This document shows positions 20,616-31,328 of a stretch of 64,000 bases of DNA, one piece after another. Within the stretch, counting starts at the first letter, position 1. Each line of letters starts with the position of its first letter. The notes beneath the pieces are model-generated. The model saw only the letters and a list, made by a program, of their open reading frames with translations, ran no database searches and was not told the DNA's origin. The stretch lies in NCBI GenBank assembly GCA_030248215.1, contig JASANG010002095.1, forward strand, positions 57,742-121,741, in the 5' to 3' direction. The stretch comes from Enoplolaimus lenunculus (taxonomy: Eukaryota > Nematoda > Enoplea > Enoplida > Thoracostomopsidae). The position numbers and the translations under genes were made by a program.

Positions 20616-23600
20616 ATGGATGAAGCTGATTACTATTTCGTTGACGCGCACTGCCATTTATGTGCTGAGGAATTTGATTCGGATTTGGACGAAGTTATGA
20701 ATCACGCAAAAAATGCTCGGGTACGCGCATGTCTTGTGAACACAGAGTTCCGATCTGAGTTTCCAAAGGTGCTTTCGCTAGCTCAGCAGTATCCTGGCAC
20801 TGTCATTCCGTGCATGGGTATACATCCTGTTCAGTATAACGCCGATAATAGCGCTAGGAGTGTCAATGAAGTTGATTTGGGTAATGACTTTGAAGCAGAA
20901 TTCGTAAAACATGTCGAACAGCTAGTTGCTGTTGGTGAAGTTGGCTTAGATTTTACTCCAAGGTAAAGAAACTAAATTGTTTACATTGTTACGGCAACTC
21001 TTGCCTGTTGGATCTAATTTAACAGTGTGTTTAGTAGTGATGGGCATCGGATATTTTTTCATATCGGGATATCCGAAATTTATGAGTGTTAAACGTACAA
21101 TTTTAAAAATACGTATTTATTATGCAACTGCTTCAATAGTGCTAGGTATTCGGTTTAGAAGATTGCTACTGACTAATAAATACTAGGATTTGGCCACAGG
21201 AAATTGAGTTGATTTGGTTTGACTTCGTCTGATTTAAACCACGGCAGCAGAGCTTCTATCGAATGTCATCCTTCCCTCGAACTAATTTTACATGAGTCGT
21301 TTTACGTTCCAATGTGAACGAACCGCGTTGAAAGTTGAATTGCGTTATTTTTTGCGTTGGATGACTGGTTTAGCCCACCTAATTTACTATTAAGTTTTTA
21401 ATTACTTTTGCATAAAAAGAAAATCCAAGAGTATTAAGAAGCTCTTTTTCCATCAAACGAACGAAGTTGTGTAAACGGAGCACCTATAAGCTAAGATATA
21501 CATATGAACAGTTGTTAAATATCACATAAATTTTGTAAGCAATAGAAAAATTGAGCGATAATGCAAGATTATACTTAGGAATGTACTTTCAAAACTTAAG
21601 TAAGCCTTGAACTTTCGAACTCAACTTTATTTGGTCCTCGAATCATTTATGCGCTACAATTAGGGATAATTGACATTTATGAACTCTAATTAGGGTTTAG
21701 GTACTCTATCCGCTTACGGTCTCTTATTAGGGATATAGACTCCTATTGATTGGGACTAAAACTGGGGACCCCCTCTTATTACCCCTCTTACTCGGGTCAC
21801 TACAGTATTGCGCCATTTTTGTAATTCAAAGGATAACAAATTTTGAATGGAAAGTATTTATACATGGTTTAATAACGTTCTATGAAACAAAAATAGTGCA
21901 GTTATTTTGATCGTAGAATAATTGCGTTTTTGTCATTTCCCAAAGGCGCTGTTAAATATTTATTTACTTCTGCAAAAATCTACTGTTTTGGGCTTCTTAT
22001 TACTAGCCAGATCTTTACTCTGTGTTCGTATATGAATTCAAAAAGCTTTCGTTTATAATTACTGGAAATTATCTCATTGCGGCCAATTTTTTCATTCTGC
22101 GAACGACCTGCTGATGCACGAGTTTATGGTCAAATACGAGCTCTGGTACAATCCAAATTTGGTTGCAGTTTCGGTCAATGCATAGTACAGGGCCGTAAAA
22201 AGTATAAGCATCTTCCTAAGCCTAATCGTAATGATAATCGTATACGTAAGCCTATGCTTAAAGCAAAAAATAGTCCAAAGATTAAACTTACTCTGTTACA
22301 GTCCTGCAGAAAAACGGACCACCCATGATCTATATACGGGCCGTAGTTTCAAAGCAGTTATATACGGACCACAAATGCTGAACCAGTTAACCGAAAGCGA
22401 AAAATTGACGCAATTAAACTCAGTTCGTGGAACTAAACCGAATCTTCTGACAGTTTTTTTGTTAAACGAAAGACGGATAATTTGGAAATTTGATTTTAAA
22501 TGTACGTAGTGTAAGGACAGCAAACGTAAATGAACATTTGCAACTGATGTTCTCTGTTTTTGTATAAACGTTTGTATCTTAAGATATCTTAATTCGCCAG
22601 AAGGTCCTGAACATGACAAATTGACGCAACGCTCTGTATTTCAACGCCAAATTACAGCAGCGTCTAAGGCGCAACTACCAGTTATTTGCCATTCACGGTC
22701 TGCTGGCCGTTATGTAATAGAAGAACTATGCAGCGCCGGTATCGAAAGGGCGCTTCTGCATGCGTTTGATGGAAATTTCAAGTCTGCCAAAGCCGGAATT
22801 GACGCTGGATATTATTTTTCGGTATAAAACGTATTCAAACATAAGAATATGATAGCAATTTCCAGGGTGTAACCGGATATCCGTTTCCGATAAAAATCGG
22901 TATCCGTTTCTGTTTCCGTTATAGAAATAACGGAAATTATGTTATTTTCACTTCCAAAATTAGTTATAAATCACGTGTTTATCTCGCAATTTTTCGTTAC
23001 AGAGGCTGCAATTGTTCGAAATGAAATAAGAATTACGAAATTCATACAAAATTTTAAAAATATCGATGCATCCGCCATTTTTTCAAATCTTTGAAAGACC
23101 GATGAATTTATGCTCGCCTCAATTGCGTTGGCAGAAAAATAAAACATTATTGACAGTTTTATACTTCAATATTCGTTTTCCGTTTCCGTTATTTTGATCG
23201 CTATCAGTTTCCATTATTTTTACTATTTGTTTACACCCTGGCAATTTCCATATTGGGAAACGGACGATATGTTCTGAGTCTTGTTTTGCTCTGTCGGTTG
23301 AGTAGATTTTTAATTGCATGCACCGCTACAGTTGTAATTCTTTTGATACTAAAGTTACGGTTAAGTTTGTCCAACCTATGATCTTAGCTTTGTGCAATCA
23401 ATTTTTTATCGTTTTGTTAAAACACAGATGTTACGTCATGTATAATATACCTGAAAAGAATTTATTTGGAGCATAACATTGGCTCTGTACCTTTTAACTG
23501 TTTTATGCCGGCTGACACATTAAGTCAACGCACATTAATTACCGCGTGAAACCCCATGACAACTGGAAAAAATATTTTGAATTGCGGTGGAACGATGGAG

Positions 23601-23934
23601 CACGGCAAGTTTAGCGTCACTTTAAGTGATTCAGCTTATTACGTGTATTGCTGTGTGTTGACTAGTTTGTGTTTTTTAACAGGTACCACCATCAATTGTA
23701 CGTAGTGAGCAAAAGCAATCGCTGTTTGCGAACATTCCGTTTGACCAAATATTGCTAGAAACCGATTCACCGGTGTTGGGCCCGCGTAAAGACGAAAGAA
23801 ATACTCCGTCAAACATTGTAATCAGTGCAGAGTATATTGCTAAACTGAAAAACGTGACTGTGGCTGAAGTGGCAAAACGAACGACTGCCAATGCGTTACG
23901 GCTATTTCCGAAACTAAAGCAGATGATGAAATAA
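20616..23934 (+). CDS. TATDN3: TatD-family metal-dependent deoxyribonuclease, TATDN3-like
   Basis: Three exons, 20616-20962, 22584-22821 and 23683-23934 (TAA), join with matching phases to give 278 residues, about the length of human TATDN3. TatD proteins are TIM-barrel metal-dependent hydrolases with nuclease activity. The metal-binding set is visible: VDAHCHL near residue 12, GEVGLDF, ICHSRSAGR, LLHAFDG and LETDSPVLGP. The start at 20616 gives MDEADYYFVDAHCHL and matches the family length. An in-frame ATG at 20601 would add five residues, so the choice is not certain. Intron 1 holds transposon pieces, and intron 2 holds a hAT element with a perfect target duplication. It follows OGT on the same strand by 2.3 kb. 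Nothing suggests it is broken. Confidence 0.94.
21033..21550 (+). mobile_element. Truncated long CGGATATC-family element in TATDN3 intron 1
   Basis: It starts AGTGATGGGCATCGGATATT. The interior (GTTTAGAAGATTGCTACTGAC, GAATTGCGTTATTTTTTGCG) matches in inverse orientation the interiors of the copies at 27714-29466 and 29661-31287. The far end is not found. It stops where a GTGACCC-family element begins. Confidence 0.6.
21550..21808 (-). mobile_element. GTGACCCGAATAAG-family MITE, one end missing
   Basis: The right end reads CTTACTCGGGTCACTACAGT. Inside are the family words CTCCTATTGATTGGGACT, GCTTACGG.CTCTTATTAGGGAT and TTTATGCGCTACAATTAGGG, as in the complete copy at 29699-30127. The left end lies near ATTGAGCGATAATGCAAG and lacks the terminal repeat. 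Confidence 0.7.
22181..22325. mobile_element. Telomere-word MITE fragment (family F)
   Basis: GGGCCGTAAAAAGTATAAGC is followed by CCTAAGCCTAATCGTAATG, then AAAATAGTCCAAAGA, TTACTCTGTTACAGTCC and CAGAAAAACGGACC. The order matches the fuller copy at 49562-49780. It lies in TATDN3 intron 1. Confidence 0.5.
22863..23240. mobile_element. hAT-type MITE with perfect 8-bp target duplication, in TATDN3 intron 2
   Basis: The ends are CAGGGTGTAACCGGATATCC and TTTGTTTACACCCTG. GCAATTTC flanks both sides (22855-22862 and 23241-23248), an exact 8-bp duplication. CGTTTCCGTTAT words are repeated inside both ends. Length 378 bases, no coding capacity. Confidence 0.88.
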
Positions 23935-24065
23935 TTGGAGTTGCGACTTCTTTTCTGTATATACGTATCATCAGACGTGACATTAGCTGTACTGCTGCAC
24001 CACCAACAAAGCAGCCGCCAACTTGGTGTTAGTTAAGAGATGATCAGTGTTTTGGTGTGTAACGA

Positions 24066-24158
24066 ATGACAAGCCGTGTGTGCCTGTGTGGCGTTCTATA
24101 TTCCACTGAATGTGAAAAATACCGAAACCAGTGTCGACACAATTTAGGAACTAAGCAG
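24066..24158 (+). CDS. Possible first exon of an unassigned gene
   Basis: An ATG opens 31 codons (MTSRVCLCGVLYSTECEKY, then a Cys and QCRHNLGTKQ) that end at a good donor, AAGCAG|GTATAC, in phase 0. The peptide has five cysteines. No following exon with matching phase was identified; the terminal exons at 31329-31636 need a different phase upstream, so at least one more exon would have to lie between. It may be a chance frame. Confidence 0.25.
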
Positions 24159-24171
24159 GTATACATTTTTA

Positions 24172-24361
24172 TTGGCCAATGTGAAGAACAGGGGCGGAAC
24201 AGTATTATAAGCATATTACTAAGCCTAAACAAAACAGGTGTAATGAGCATAATCCTAAGTCTAAGCCTAAGCCAAGCAAATAATTAGTCTAAACTGTAAA
24301 CTTACTCTTTACTAGTCCCATTTGAAAAACGTTCCGCACCTTATGTTTACATGAGCCATTT
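24172..24361. mobile_element. Telomere-word MITE (family F)
   Basis: It runs from TTGGCCAATGTGAAGAAC plus GGGGCGGAACAGTATTATAA to AACGTTCCGCACC and ATGAGCCATT, imperfect inverted ends. The interior carries CCTAAGTCTAAGCCTAAGCC, complement of TTAGGC-like units. Same architecture as 49562-49780. Confidence 0.65.
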
Positions 24362-24829
24362 TATTGATGATGACATCGCTAATTTATCGCGCTATTGAGA
24401 TTATATGCATCACTGTTTTTGCATGTTCTGATTCATTTTTCATATTTACGCAATAAACATTGAAAGCTGTGACGTGCAATATTTAGTTAACAAAGAGCGG
24501 CGCAACAGTAGATAAAAATAAATGTCTAAATACAATTTAGTTGTGTTTTACCCACGACAATGCATGTGCTCCGTATATGCAACAACCGTACCGTTTTAAA
24601 TAGACAGTATGTATGTTCAGACAATCATACAAACGAAGGTTTGACTCTGGTCGAAAATCGACCGGCTGCAGGAAAATATCTATCAAGGTTCTAGTGTCAT
24701 GATCTAATTCTTCCTCGTTTAACAGGGTGCAACAGGAAGCGAAAAACACCGTAGCCGGAGGTCAGCAAAATTTTCTTAAGCCGACAATGTTAGGCGAAAT
24801 TATAGGTAAGTAGTTGAAATGATGTTTAA

Positions 24830-25089
24830 CCCTTTCTCACATGAATATTTTATATTTTTCCTGAGACCTACTTTTATGCTAGGGTTCGAACTCCAGTGAC
24901 TGGAGTAGGAGGTGTATACCATCACCACTCAGCTATAGGAGCTTGACGCACAAGCCCGAGGGGGCTCTCACGTCTTGTGGTGATTTAATACTATGCATAC
25001 ATGTTGCAATTGTTAAACACGGTGCGATATATATTTAACGTATATACACTGCGCTGAGTTGCCTATAGGCAACTCAATGTGAGAAGGGG
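24830..25089. mobile_element. piggyBac-like MITE flanked by TTAA
   Basis: TTAA stands on both sides (24826-24829 and 25090-25093). The ends are CCCTTTCTCACAT and, read inversely, CCCCTTCTCACATT. TTAA duplication with CCC-starting ends is typical of piggyBac-type elements. It has no transposase frame. The interior includes a tRNA-like stretch on the minus strand. Confidence 0.75.
24885..24960 (-). other. tRNA-like segment inside the piggyBac-like MITE
   Basis: Read on the minus strand, the segment gives GCTCCTATAGCTGAGTGG, resembling a tRNA A box and D arm, and 40 bases later CTGGAGTTCGAACCCTAG, resembling a T arm and B box. The acceptor stem does not close (no TAGGAGC at the 3' side), so it is not an intact tRNA gene. 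It may be a captured tRNA pseudogene. Confidence 0.5.
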
Positions 25090-25638
25090 TTAATTCGCTA
25101 ATTTTAGCAAATTTGCATGTAAAAGGTGTTTTATATTTTTTGGTTTTACGCTTAAGTACCATACTATGAAATTTCGGCAATTTTTCCTCATTGTACCAAA
25201 AGTTAAAACAACGCCCGAAACAAATTTGTAGAATCGTGCAAAGTTTCAGTATTCTATCGGAGCCGGAGGTCGATTTCTGCCCGAGCCGGAGGTCGATTTT
25301 CTGCCGTAGCCAGACCTCCGGTTGTACACTACCGTTAAAATTTCCGCAACATGCCGGTTTATTGCTACTCAAGAACATATTATTAACAAATGTTGAAAGT
25401 CGTTTGTACAATTTTTCCCGGTTGAATTATACCAAATTAATTCTTCCCCAACTTGGTTTTTAATACTTTCTTTCCACTATAATTTTTATCGAAAGTTGAC
25501 GGTAAAACTCTAAAATTCCGATTTGCAACAGTTTAGAAGAGCCCGATGGCTTTGAAGAAAAAAGCATTTACTGTAATCATCCGGAAGAAAATCACTACTT
25601 ACGAACTTGTAATCAGTGCTTAAAGTGAAAATTGTGTA

Positions 25639-26096
25639 CTGTATTGATCCGAATAAGAGGGGGGCGGGTAATAAGAGGGGGTCCTCATTTTGAGTCCGAA
25701 TCAATAGGAGTCCGTATCCCTAATAAGAGTCCGTAAGTGGATAGAGTCCATAAACCCTAATTAGAGACCATAAATGTTAATTAACCTTAATTGTAGCGCA
25801 TAAATGACTCCAGGACCAAATAATTTGAGTTCGAAATTTTAAAGCGTACTTAAATTTTGAAAGTAAATTAGTAAGAATAACCTTGTATTATCGCTCAAGC
25901 TATTGACACAAGACAAATAAACGTTTAATTCAACGGATAATAGCAGTACCGGATATATATCAGTAACGAATGGCGGCGGAGCGTGGGTTAAAAATAAATA
26001 ACAGTCCGTAACCGAATAACAAGGGGGGTACCATCTAAAGAGGCCAAATAAATGTCAGTCCCCCCTCTTATTCGGGTCACTATAGTAGACGGGTAC
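25639..26096 (+). mobile_element. GTGACCCGAATAAG-family MITE
   Basis: The left end is CTGTATTGATCCGAATAAGA and the right end is CTTATTCGGGTCACTATAGT. The family words AATAGGAGTCCGTATCCC, CCCTAATTAGAG and ATAACAGTCCGTAACCGAAT occur in the order seen at 29699-30127. About 450 bases, no coding capacity. Confidence 0.8.
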
Positions 26097-26128
26097 CGGA
26101 TAGCCATATATGAAAAATATGCGGATAT

Positions 26129-26537
26129 CAGGGTACAACCGGAAGTCTGCTTCCGGCTACGGCTCCGGCAGAACATCGGCCTCCGGCTACAGCTGCGGCT
26201 CCGGAAGAATTTTTGCCGGAGGTTCCGGCAATTTCGGTAGTAAAATTTTGCATCATTTTGCAAAATTTATCTGTTTAGCGCGTTTCGTTTTACTTTTGTC
26301 ACAATTTTCAGGAAAGAATTTCAGAAATTTCGCAGAAAATTAGCGTAAAAACCAAACAACTTAACAACATATTGCAGATATTGGCTAATTAACCATCATT
26401 TTTACTTTCTCATTTCGCCTCACTTTCGGCTCCGACTCCAGCAAGTTTCGTTGACCTCCGACTCCGAGTCCGGCAAGTTTCGTTGACCTCTGGCTCCGGC
26501 TCCGGATCAGGTATTTTTCACTTTCGGTTGCACCATG
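26129..26537. mobile_element. hAT-like MITE, GGCTCCGG family
   Basis: The ends are CAGGGTACAACCGGAAGTC and TTTCGGTTGCACCATG. GGCTCCGG/CGGCTACG words crowd both ends. It is a near relative of 27348-27685, sharing GGCAATTTCGGTAGTAA and TTTCAGGAAAGAATTTC inside. Confidence 0.75.
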
Positions 26538-26757
26538 ACAAACAGGAGTAGCAAATGCTGCTCTCCAACCCTATTGGTGTCCCGCGGGAAAACTGGATGC
26601 CCATGAAAGTAACATGTGCCCAAGTCACTATAAGCAAGCCTCATACTTAAAATCAACTACAACACTTTAATGATAATAATACTCAAATTGTAACAAAAGT
26701 GATTCTATCTAACTGTTCCTACGATTTTGCACGAGATATTCTGCTATCTTGTCAGCA

Positions 26758-27114
26758 ATGACATCTGCAGCAGGATCAAATGCAGAATGCAATTTTGAGC
26801 AATCATCTCAGGCAGTAACCAATCCACAACTCTCATCAGTAAACACGTTCACGATGGAGCGAATGCGAAGTATTGCGCCTGAGTGTAACGAGTTAAAACG
26901 ACGTTATGACGACTGTTTCAACACGTGGTTTAGTGAAACGTTTTTGAAAGGTGACTCAGATGATTCGAGTTGTGCAAAACTTCTCAAAGCGTATACCGAA
27001 TGTGTAAAGCGCGCTCTGAAGAGAGCAAATTCAAGTGGCTCTGCTCAATTTGATCTCAATGAGATTGAACGAAGGATCCTTGGAACACCCGATGAAGTTC
27101 GACTGAACCAGTAA
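26758..27114 (+). CDS. TRIAP1: TRIAP1/Mdm35-like twin Cx9C protein, single exon
   Basis: A single open frame of 118 codons from ATG 26758 to TAA at 27112-27114. TRIAP1/Mdm35 is a small intermembrane-space protein that pairs with PRELI-type proteins to carry phospholipids between mitochondrial membranes. The twin Cx9C pattern is visible: [11 protein letters not shown] and [11 protein letters not shown], with [14 protein letters not shown] between them matching the family. Human TRIAP1 is 76 residues; here the conserved core starts at [11 protein letters not shown], so the first ~37 residues are an extra Ser/Asn-rich leader, or the true start is an internal ATG near 26854. It has no intron while neighbouring genes are intron-rich, so a retrocopy is possible, but the frame is intact. 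Confidence 0.85.
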   Translation: MTSAAGSNAECNFEQSSQAVTNPQLSSVNTFTMERMRSIAPECNELKRRYDDCFNTWFSETFLKGDSDDSSCAKLLKAYTECVKRALKRANSSGSAQFDLNEIERRILGTPDEVRLNQ

Positions 27115-27347
27115 CAGCAGTAAAAAATATAGATGGGCACTGGACACGGTGCAACCGAAATTCTGGTTCCGGTAGGGAAATCCGATATATATTTTTCACA
27201 ATCTAGTTCCGGTAATAAATGCGGTATTTTTCGCCGGAATTTTCCTGTATTTTCTGTATTGAATATTTTTCTTATTCGAAAATGTAAGAAAAATTCGCAT
27301 ATTCTAATTTATTGCTAAGGTTTTCAATTTGTGCCGTACTCCATTAG

Positions 27348-27685
27348 CAGGGTACAACCGGAGGTCTGGCTCCGGCAGAAAATCGGCTTCCGGCTCCGGT
27401 ACAATTTTTGCCGGAAGTTCCGGCAATTTCGGTAGTAACATTTTGCATAATTTTGCAAAATTACTCTGTCTAGCGCGTTTTTGTTTTACTTTTGTCACAA
27501 TTTTCAGGAAAGAATTTCCGAAATTTCGCAGAAAATTAGCGTAACCAAACAACAAGATATTGCAGATATTGGCTAAAATTGACTAATTAACCTTAATTTT
27601 TACTACCTAATTTCGCCTCACCTCCGGGTCCGGCGAGTTTCGTTGGCCTCCGGCCCCGGCATTTTTCACCTCCAGTTGCACCCTG
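27348..27685. mobile_element. hAT-type MITE with perfect 8-bp target duplication
   Basis: The ends are CAGGGTACAACCGGAGGTC and CCTCCAGTTGCACCCTG. TCCATTAG stands on both sides (27340-27347 and 27686-27693), an exact 8-bp duplication. GGCTCCGG words are repeated at both ends. 338 bases, no coding capacity. Confidence 0.9.
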
Positions 27686-27713
27686 TCCATTAGGTATATA
27701 TTATAGATGGGCA

Positions 27714-29466
27714 CCGGATATCTGGATATCCGGATATGAAAAACATCCGGATATGTATCCGAAATGAAACGTGCATCCGGATATCCGAAATGCTTTTGTC
27801 TAAAATTTTTTTTGGAATAATTTGCATGGTTTCACCACCAAAGTAGCTGGAGCTGAAGAAAAAATTCTGTATCCAAACCTCAGTCAGAATATTAAACCAC
27901 ACTCTTGCACAATTGTTCTAATGATGATTCAAAACCTTTATTTCTTAAGCAAAAATTGTAATAATAGAAACCTCTACGATCCTAAAAGTAACATGGGCCT
28001 GAGTTTCTGTACAATTCGATATACGGCTAGGTTTCACACAGGTCTAGCTTTGTATGTAAATTCAATGCAACGCTAATTTACCTCTGGGACGTTTTAGCGG
28101 TTTTATTTAACACAAAGTTTTTCTGAGTTAACCCTTCGTGTATCCGAGAATGATGATAGCAAGTTTACTGAGAACAGTATGGTATAGACTACAGATGAAC
28201 ACCGGATGTCCGGTCCGGATAAAAAATGTCTAATGACCCCTACCTTACAATTTGTCCCCACTCCCCACATAAATTTTGTCATAAAATATGGTCATTCATT
28301 ACCTTACAATGTGTCCTCTCATCATAATACTTCCTTGTAAAATAGGGTCCTACCTTTATTGTAATTTTCCCGCTAAGAAAATTTCTTGGAGAAAAATTGC
28401 GTTTCAAAATATTTACCATCCCGCTCATTTGGAAAGTTGTGGATCCGCTGCTGAAAGCGCGATACCAGTATATGTAACATGGGTTGATGTTTGTACGACT
28501 TAGCGTAAGTGTATTTCAATCTGGTTCTTTGTTCTTGGAACTAAAACTATTCAAGTATATATATATATAGTTCGAGGGAAGGATTATATTCGATTGAATC
28601 TCTATTGCAGTGGTTTAAATAAGACAAAGGACAAGCCAAATCAACTCAATTTTAAGTTGTCAACGCAAGTATTTATTTAGTAGTCTATAGCAATCTTCTA
28701 AACTGAATATCCTAAACTATTGAGGTGCTGCAATGACTAGTGAGTGACCCGAATAAGAGGTGGGACTGATATTTATTTGACATCTCCACAGGGTACCCCC
28801 TTTGGTCCTGGATTCATTTATGCGCTACAATTTAGATATTTATGGACTTTAATTAGGGTTTAGGGATTCTAGGCGCTTACGGACTCTTATTAGGAACACG
28901 GACTCCTATTGATTGGGACTCAAAATGGGTACCCCGTCTTCTTTGGGTCACTACAGTACTGCACTCAAAATAATATTTCTGATATTTAAGAAAAAATTTG
29001 TTACATTTGAGAAATATGATTAGCAAGGTGCACTTGAAAAGTATTTCTGTTATAACAAAAATGTTTTCAAAAAAACGTTTTGAAAAACGTTTTGCAATTG
29101 TTAGAAAAATTGTCTTAAACATCAGCAAACTTTTCAGATTTGCCACAGAAAACACTTTTCTGAATAAAGTCAGAAATACTTTTTTGTGTGTGGCATAATA
29201 AATACCGATTTTTAGAATTGTATCTTTTATTCTCATATCAATTTGTTTTAGGGTCAGGGTACTTCCTTTAGAGCAACAAGTTAAAACAAGTGCTTAAGAA
29301 ACGAAAATTGAGGTTCGGAAACTCAAAAAACACAAAATCGAGTTTCGGATAGCCGAAATAGAAAATTTCATTTCGGATATCTGGATATATACGGATATCC
29401 AGATATCCGGATAAATATCCGGCAAGAATTGCCGGATATGAAAAAATATACAATGCCCATCACTAG
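27714..29466 (-). mobile_element. Long non-autonomous CGGATATC-family element
   Basis: It runs from TAGATGGGCACCGGATATC to ATACAATGCCCATCACTAG, inverted ends with CGGATATCC words repeated inside each. It is about 1.75 kb including a nested GTGACCC-family piece at 28741-28957. TATATA-rich flanks suggest a target duplication. No long frame or transposase motif was seen. Sister copies lie at 21033 and 29661. Confidence 0.7.
28741..28957. mobile_element. GTGACCCGAATAAG-family MITE, internally shortened, nested
   Basis: The ends are GAGTGACCCGAATAAGAGG and CTTCTTTGGGTCACTACAG. About half of the interior found at 29699-30127 is missing. It lies inside the element 27714-29466. Confidence 0.7.
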
Positions 29467-29698
29467 TATATATACGTTTACAGATGGTGCATTTGATTCA
29501 GGATTTTGGCATCCTATTAATGGTGTGTTTTACACCATTAAAAGCGATAAAATAGCGTTAAATATGAATTTTTCGGTAACAATTATTTTTTGTTTTCCGC
29601 CTCCGGTTTCGGTATTTTTTATTTTCCGGTTCCGGTATTTTATAATTCCGGTTGCACCCTGGCACCGGATATCCAGATATGAAAATATCCGGATACTG

Positions 29699-30127
29699 TA
29701 GTGACCCGAATAAGACGGGGTCCCCATTTTGAGTCCCAATCAATAGGAGTCCGTGTCCCTAAGAGTCCGTAAGCGGATAGAGTCCCTAAACCCTAATTAG
29801 AGTCCATAAATGTCAATTATTCCTAATTGTAGTAGCGCGTAAAGGACTTAGAAGACCAAATAAACTTGAGTTCGAAACTTTAAATCGTACTTAAGTTTTG
29901 AAAGTAACATTCCAAAGTATAACCTTGCATTATCGCTCAAGCTTTTGATGCAAGGCAAAAAACGTTTCATTCAATAGACAGTTGCAATACCGGATATATA
30001 TCAGTATAAAGAAGGGTTGCGGAGGGCTGGCTGAAAATAAATAACAGTCCGTAACCGAATAGCAAAGGGGGCACCCTCTGGAGAGGCCTGATAATTATCA
30101 AGTCCCCCTCTTATTCGGGTCATTACA
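29699..30127 (+). mobile_element. GTGACCCGAATAAG-family MITE, complete, nested
   Basis: The ends are TAGTGACCCGAATAAGACGG and CCTCTTATTCGGGTCATTA. About 430 bases. Internal words are AATCAATAGGAGTCCGTG, AAGCGGATAGAGTCCC and ATAACAGTCCGTAACCG. This is the best full-length reference copy of the family in the window. Confidence 0.85.
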
Positions 30128-30715
30128 CTATGTATACGAAATGAGTTTATCCGGATATCCGAAGTGTTATTGTGTAAAAAAAAATTTGAAATAATTTACA
30201 TTGTTTACCACTAAAGTAGCTGGTGTTGACGAAAAGAAATTCTGTATTCAACCCTGATATTATCAAGAGTAGTCCAGTGAAAATTTTACGCCGAAGACAC
30301 ACGGTCCAGTACTAAATCTATGGCTTATGTTGTTCCGTTTAGACAATAAACAGCTTCATTCGTTTGATGGAATAAGAGCTTTTTAATACTTTGAGTTTTA
30401 TTTGTAATCAAAAGAAACTAAAAAATTAACAGTAAATTAGGTTTACGCTAAACCAGTCATCCAACACAAAAAATGACGCAATTCAACTCAGCGCGTCGCT
30501 GTTACACAGTAAAACTATAGATTTCTGAAACGACGAAAATATTTTTTGTTTCTGCAACAATCCGTAAAGATCGCACACAGTGCACGTATATATTCAAGTA
30601 TAAAAAAATCATAATTTAATTGGAATCATCAAGGGAGGTTATGAGGAACGAAATGGGCATTATGTTCCGGTATATTAAGACTAGAGCGGGTTCCGAAAAT
30701 TCGGACTTTTGCTTC

Positions 30716-30866
30716 TACGATGTAACAATCAAAACATATCCCTAAGTTTAAGAGTCCTTAGCGTAATCAACACAAGTCTAAAACAAAGCATAAGCCTAGC
30801 ATAAGCAAAAAATTAGTCTAAAATTTAAGCGTACTCTATTGCGGTCTAGTGAGAAACCAGGCACTT
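30716..30866. mobile_element. Telomere-word MITE fragment (family F)
   Basis: ATAAGCCTAGCATAAGC and AAAAATTAGTCTAAAATTTA, then GTACTCTATTGCGGTC, follow the order of family F interiors. It lies inside the element at 29661-31287. Terminal repeats are not clear. Confidence 0.4.
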
Positions 30867-31328
30867 GCAGATCCAAAGCGTCGGGCGTACGCCCCCGTCA
30901 GAAATTTTTGTGATAAAATGGTAAGGTCCCTATCTTACAATTTTCCTCCATCGCAAAATTTTTAGGTGAAAAATTGCGTTTCAAATTATTTAGTAGCCGC
31001 CCTTCAGATATTTCTGGATACGCCGTAAAGCGGGGTATTATTTAAAGTAACACGGGCTGGTGTTTGCACCGTATAGAACGTCTTTAGAATTGTATGTTTT
31101 ACGCTCATAACAACCACCTTGTTTTTCAGGGTACTTCCTTTTCAGCAGCCAGTTAATAGACGCGCTTAAGAATGGAAAACTGATGTTTGGAAACCCAAAA
31201 AAAACAAAATCTAGTTTCGAATATCCGAAATAGAAAATTTAATTTGGAATATCCGGATATGAAGAAATATCCAATAACTATCACTAGTAAAAAACAAAAT
31301 AAATATTGTTGTTTTCGTGTTTTATCAG

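Larger units (their letters stand above)
24723..25331. mobile_element. hAT-like element, GCCGGAGG family, interrupted by a TTAA element
   Basis: The left end is CAGGGTGCAACAGGAAGCG and the right end is CCAGACCTCCGGTTGTACACT. GCCGGAGGTC words are repeated near the ends. The interior word TTCGCTAATTTTAGCAAATT matches the relatives at 26129 and 27348. A 260-bp TTAA-flanked element is inserted at 24830-25089. Confidence 0.65.
27145..29661. mobile_element. Nested stack: hAT-like shell split by younger elements
   Basis: The outer element starts CACGGTGCAACCGAAATTC at 27145 and ends TAATTCCGGTTGCACCCTGG at 29661. Its two halves (27145-27347 and about 29467-29661) together line up with the single element at 16213-16614. 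It is split by a hAT MITE (27348-27685) and a long CGGATATC-family element (27714-29466), which itself holds a GTGACCC-family piece (28741-28957). Confidence 0.65.
29661..31287 (-). mobile_element. Second long CGGATATC-family element
   Basis: It starts within GGCACCGGATATCCAGATATG, directly abutting the end of the previous stack, and ends CCAATAACTATCACTAG. Its interior (TTTACCACTAAAGTAGCTGG, CATCCAACACAAAAAATGACG) matches 27714-29466 and, inversely, 21033-21550. A complete GTGACCC-family MITE is inserted at 29699-30127. No transposase seen. Confidence 0.65.

Noticed and set aside
24885-24960. Functional tRNA gene
   Set aside because: A-box and B-box-like motifs are present, but the acceptor stem does not pair and the segment sits inside a MITE.
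26052-26343. Arg/Ser/Gly-rich open frames such as SGYGSGRTSASGYS
   Set aside because: They are translations of the repeated GGCTCCGG words at the end of a hAT-like MITE.
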